Below, in pieces: positions 59,553-64,000 of a stretch of 64,000 nt of DNA. Both the position numbers and the translations under genes were made by a program. Numbering within the stretch: position 1 is the stretch's first letter; the number at the start of each line of letters is the position of its first letter. Source of the DNA: CBDAQA01 sp965198865 (lineage in GTDB: Bacteria > Planctomycetota > Phycisphaerae > Tepidisphaerales > Tepidisphaeraceae). The stretch is taken from positions 62,001 through 126,000 of the forward strand of contig CBDAQA010000010.1 in the NCBI GenBank assembly GCA_965198865.1, read 5' to 3'. The notes under the pieces are model-generated. The model had not been told where the DNA came from. It saw nothing but the letters and a program-made list of their open reading frames with translations, and searched no databases.

Positions 59553-60217
59553 CGAAGTGCAGCGGCGCGCAACAGACCATCGGCCCATTGCGAATCGTCC
59601 TCGCCCAGCGGCGGGTGACAACCACGAGCGTACAGCGCCCGCCAGCTGCGGCGGCCGTCCCACACTTGGTCAATCAGCGATTGCAGGTCCAGCACAACGT
59701 CCGCCTCACGTTGCCGCAGAGGGATCCTGAACTTCGGAAGTCGACTGCGAAGCGGCAGGGGGTAAAGCTCTATTGTTCCTCCGCTCGATGCTCGTGTGAC
59801 GGCCACGCGATACTCCGCTGACGCGATGGCGTCCGGCAGTGATGCTCGCGGTGATGGCACGACCGGATCGCCCGTCCGGACGAGATCGATCTCGACCAAG
59901 TTGAAGCCGTCGGCCCGCGCCCAGGCTCGCCGTCGCTCATACGCCGCCCGGCCCGGTCCATGCACGCGGTTCCACGGGTTGACGAACGTGATCGCCGTCA
60001 CCGGCCGATCGTCAAGCAACGGCAAGACGTGAATGGAACGATCGGTGATCGGATCGTCGAGCCCCGGCAGCGGATACCGCTCGCAGTCGATCTCCGCCGC
60101 CAAGTCGTCCGGCAAAATCCGGTTGAGCGCGTCGGCGGCATGGACGATCAGCCGCGTGCAGCTGTCGCCCCACTTCAGTTCCATGTAGGGGTCCATCCCT
60201 GGGAATGGGCTTGGCAT
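59546..60217 (-). CDS. DUF4058 family protein
   Basis: 223 residues from ATG 60217, MPSPFPGMDPYMELKWGDSC. A central VTAITFVNPWNRVHGPGRAA and the end CHPPLGEDDSQWADGLLRAA follow the family order. Shorter than the neighbour, with a missing N-terminal strand block. It lies 2 bases after the stop of the next DUF4058 gene, so the pair is one operon. Confidence 0.85.
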   Translation of the reverse strand: MPSPFPGMDPYMELKWGDSCTRLIVHAADALNRILPDDLAAEIDCERYPLPGLDDPITDRSIHVLPLLDDRPVTAITFVNPWNRVHGPGRAAYERRRAWARADGFNLVEIDLVRTGDPVVPSPRASLPDAIASAEYRVAVTRASSGGTIELYPLPLRSRLPKFRIPLRQREADVVLDLQSLIDQVWDGRRSWRALYARGCHPPLGEDDSQWADGLLRAAALRP

Positions 60218-60219
60218 GA

Positions 60220-61035
60220 TCACCCCTCTCGCTGCCGCCGCCCCGCCGCACGCAACAGTTCGTCCGCCCACACGGCTTCGTCGCCGGTCAGCGGTGGGTC
60301 GCATTCGACGGAGTAGTCCGTCTCTTCGACGTATCCTCCGTTTTGATATACGCGGTCGATCAGCGCCTGAAGATCGATCAGCGCGTCCGGCTCACCCGCT
60401 CGAAGGGGAATGGGAATAACGGGCAGGCGCTCGTCCAATCGGATCGGGTACAGCTCACCCTTCGCATCGGGAGCGGAGCGCCTCACGCTGACGCGATAGG
60501 TGGTGTGGAAGGTCTCGGGCACCAGGTACTCGTCAAGCATGGTGACCCAATTTCCAGCCCTGACCAAGTCGACCTCGACGAGGCTGGCGTCGCTTCGCAC
60601 GAACTCGGCACGCTTTCGCAGGTAGGCGCGTCGGCCCGCGCCCTCGACCTGGTTCGCCGGGCTGACGACCTCAATCGCCGTTACGATACGCCCACCCTTG
60701 GCATCCATGATCTGGATGTACCCCTCGATGATCGGGTCGGTCACGAATTCAAGCAGCACTGGCTGAGCAGCCACCAGCGCCCCTCCCCGCCCCTCTATTG
60801 TCACCGTCGGCCGTAGACGCGATGACCGAGGCCTCTCAACGACCCGTACGTCTGGCTTGCGGACGAGGGAGTCGTATCCGCCCGTGTCAACGTAGACCCG
60901 CTGCTCGCGCCGCGCGAACAGGCCTGGCGGAAGGTGAGGAAGCAGTGCGTCGCGCAAATAAGTGATCAGGGTGCCATGGACATCCTCCCACGAGTCCTCA
61001 AGGTACGGGTCCATTCCAGGAAACGGGCTGGGCAT
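60220..61035 (-). CDS. DUF4058 family protein
   Basis: 271 residues from ATG 61035, MPSPFPGMDPYLEDSWEDVH. Family blocks: RREQRVYVDTGGYDSLVRKP, IVTAIEVVSPANQVEGAGRR, LVEVDLVRAGNWVTM and CDPPLTGDEAVWADELLRA. Best-preserved of the four copies in this window. It diverges from fumC with 73 bases between starts. Confidence 0.88.
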   Translation of the reverse strand: MPSPFPGMDPYLEDSWEDVHGTLITYLRDALLPHLPPGLFARREQRVYVDTGGYDSLVRKPDVRVVERPRSSRLRPTVTIEGRGGALVAAQPVLLEFVTDPIIEGYIQIMDAKGGRIVTAIEVVSPANQVEGAGRRAYLRKRAEFVRSDASLVEVDLVRAGNWVTMLDEYLVPETFHTTYRVSVRRSAPDAKGELYPIRLDERLPVIPIPLRAGEPDALIDLQALIDRVYQNGGYVEETDYSVECDPPLTGDEAVWADELLRAAGRRQREG

Positions 61036-61108
61036 CGGCGTCTTCTCCGTCGGGCGGCCGGGCAGTATACCATCCGCCGACAGACCCCGTACCGGAGCGA
61101 GCACGACG

Positions 61109-62527
<1,419 letters not shown>

Positions 62528-62582
62528 GGGGAGCAGCGGAGCAGGGCGGCCTTGCTCTTCGCCTCTTTCCCCCTGCTGATCT

Positions 62583-62951
62583 TCACCTCTGCTCTTCCCT
62601 CTTCGACGCGGTGAACCCGACGCCCCTCACGCGTGCCCGGGCCAATCGTCGACGGGCACCCTCAGACTGCTTCCGCACCCACGCCGCCACCTCGGGCCGG
62701 TTCAGATGCGACCCCTTCGCCCGCACCATCTCGCGGACGTAGATGCCCAGCACGGCCGGCGACCACGGGCGCTCCCTGCGGGCCAGCGTGGCCGCCACCA
62801 GCGGGTCGGCCAGGGTCGGGTCGATCACCGGTGGACCGCCGGTCAGGGCCGCGTACAGCGTCAGGTCGGCCGGCAGGTGGTGGGCGAGCCGGCCCATGCG
62901 GGTCGGGCCGTCCGCGGCGGCGGGATCGCGGGGCGACTGCGGGTCGTTCAT
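62583..62951 (-). CDS. Hypothetical protein
   Basis: 122 residues. No family recognised. It has an Ala/Pro-rich first half (LTLYAALTGGPPVIDPTLAD) and a basic helical second half (VREMVRAKGSHLNRPEVAAW, KQSEGARRRLARARVRG). Codon use is consistent with a gene but I cannot exclude a chance frame. It converges with fumC. Confidence 0.45.
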   Translation of the reverse strand: MNDPQSPRDPAAADGPTRMGRLAHHLPADLTLYAALTGGPPVIDPTLADPLVAATLARRERPWSPAVLGIYVREMVRAKGSHLNRPEVAAWVRKQSEGARRRLARARVRGVGFTASKREEQR

Positions 62952-63114
62952 CGGGGCTCCGGGAATGGAACGGTGCGACGCCGCCGCTCGGGCGGCGAAT
63001 CGGACGTCACACCTGATCTATCCGCCCACGGGTTATCATTCCTTGAACTTCGGCCCCTCGCGCCGGTTACCGGACCCACCATCCGCACGAGCGCGACGCG
63101 CCACCCCGTCCCAG

Positions 63115-63192
63115 CCGCCGGCGGGAGCCAGCGGATCGCTTGCGAACCAGCGCCACCGCGATGCCCAGCGGTCCGCCGGCTTCCGCCCGCGG
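63115..63192. repeat. Inverted repeat, CCGCxGGCGGxAGCCAGCGG family, copy 2
   Basis: CCGCCGGCGGGAGCCAGCGG (63115-63134) pairs with 63173-63192 at 17 of 20 positions. Same family as 18487-18564. It fills most of the gap after the dockerin protein gene. Confidence 0.8.
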
Positions 63193-63220
63193 CTTGAACG
63201 GTGGGTCGTCCGGGAACTCT

Positions 63221-64000
63221 TCAGGCCAGGGACCGGCGCGCGTGCTTCCGCAGCTCGTCCACCACGTCGCTCGCCGAGGACGGCGGGGCCGAGATCGGCG
63301 GCGACGCCGCGAACGGCGACGCCGGGCGGAACGCCGCGGCCACCACGCGGTTCGACGCCGCGCTTGCCGACGGCTTCGTGACCGCCTGCGCGACGACCAT
63401 TGGCGAGACCGGCTCGACCGCCGCAGTCGCAACAGCGGCCGGCGCGGCGAACGCGCTGTCGATCAGCGCGTAGTCGTTGCCGTCGATGGCCCCGTCGTAG
63501 TTGAAGTCACCGTTCGCCCAGCCGGTCAGCTTGCCGGCGGAGATGAAGCCGACGTCGACCCGCGTGTAGTCGGCGATGTTGACCACGCCGTCGAGGTTGG
63601 CGTCGCCGTACAGCGTGCTGCGGATCAGCACGTCGGTCGCCACGACGGCCTGCTTGTCGAACGTGGTGTAGAGCGCGGTCCCCGCCACGTTGACGTTCGG
63701 CGCGATGGCGAGCGCCGTGTGGTGCGACGCGTCGCCCGCGGCGGCGGACGAGTCGATGCCGGTGCCGGTCCACGCCCCGCTGGCGTCGCCCGATTTCAGC
63801 AGTGCGGTCAGCGCCGATAGGCCGCCGTTGTGGACGATCAGGTCGTTCCCGCCCAGGTCGAGTCGGCCGGCGTCGGCGAGCGACGACACGACCAGCGCCC
63901 AGCGGTCGGTCGCGGCCGCCGCGGTCTTCACGGCGACGGTCGCGCCGGCGGCCACGGTCAGGCCGAACAGCGAGATCGCCCCCTGCCCGCTGCCGGCCGC
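63221..64000 (-). CDS. C-terminal part of a dockerin-containing exported protein (5' end outside window)
   Basis: The frame is open to base 64000. Beta-strand-repeat sequence (LTVAAGATVAVKTAAAA, LDLGGNDLIVHNGGLSALTA) is followed by a type I dockerin-like segment with two calcium loops, GDANLDGVVNIADYTRVDVG and GDFNYDGAIDGNDYALIDSA. The final 70 residues are Ala/Pro/Ser-rich (VAQAVTKPSASAASNRVVAA) ending in a basic tail (RKHARRSLA). In planctomycetes such proteins are large and surface-located; cohesin partners are not in the window. Confidence 0.85.
   Translation of the reverse strand, partial: AAGSGQGAISLFGLTVAAGATVAVKTAAAATDRWALVVSSLADAGRLDLGGNDLIVHNGGLSALTALLKSGDASGAWTGTGIDSSAAAGDASHHTALAIAPNVNVAGTALYTTFDKQAVVATDVLIRSTLYGDANLDGVVNIADYTRVDVGFISAGKLTGWANGDFNYDGAIDGNDYALIDSAFAAPAAVATAAVEPVSPMVVAQAVTKPSASAASNRVVAAAFRPASPFAASPPISAPPSSASDVVDELRKHARRSLA

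Overview
The window is very GC-rich and looks like a planctomycete chromosome, probably from the Phycisphaerae side of Planctomycetota. The evidence is the LERRxLLAAHIVG leader on giant exported proteins, a type I dockerin, CxxCGYDLR...CPECG zinc ribbons, a MoxR/DUF58/von Willebrand operon, multiple DUF4058 and Uma2 genes, and many dispersed inverted repeats. No rRNA, tRNA or CRISPR array was recognised. The lineage is inferred from gene content only.

1-6535: the 3' part of mutS, an IS1-like element that cuts a small zinc-ribbon membrane protein gene, a secreted serpin, clpS, and a membrane protein with an OB-fold domain. 6794-8262: an ISKra4-family element with matching ends and flanking repeats, whose transposase is split at an A5G6 run. 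8299-12047: the most notable locus. A sigma70-like promoter drives a SAM-I riboswitch with a recognisable antiterminator and terminator, followed by a threonine-synthase-like PLP enzyme, a ThiS/MoaD-type sulfur carrier ending in GG, and a NIL-domain protein. Two DUF4058 genes, one frameshifted, lie between them. I infer sulfur-carrier-dependent homocysteine/methionine synthesis, with the alternative that the enzyme is a true threonine synthase. 12202-18379: a broken small gene, Uma2, a HEAT/DUF4375 protein, xylulokinase, and a methyltransferase plus glycosyltransferase pair.

18627-22308 (minus strand): ispF, a sigma54-dependent NtrC-like regulator and its histidine kinase with a decayed Uma2 gene between them, and a cold-shock protein. 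22493-37576 (minus strand): a long cluster running MoxR, DUF58, BatA-type VWA protein, second VWA protein, zinc-ribbon membrane protein, large membrane protein with PA14 and LamG domains, Ala/Gln-rich coiled coil, squalene-cyclase-repeat protein, and NPCBM protein. The last four genes are coupled by overlapping start and stop codons.

37701-48332: a tartrate/malate dehydrogenase coupled to a haloacetate-dehalogenase-like hydrolase, an isochorismatase-like hydrolase lacking the nucleophilic Cys, a nucleotidyltransferase with a small partner (possible toxin-antitoxin pair), RNase R, an orphan HigA-like antitoxin, and a three-gene phytochrome-type signalling cascade. 48429-55461: two tandem giant paralogues with beta-helix, FN3 and NPCBM domains. 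55648-64000: lipB, a redoxin, a cytochrome c/copper monooxygenase gene cut by a very clean IS630 insertion, two tandem DUF4058 genes, fumC, a hypothetical gene, and the C-terminal part of a dockerin protein.

At least five dispersed inverted-repeat families occur between genes. Copies of two of them form the 5' coding ends of exported-protein genes.
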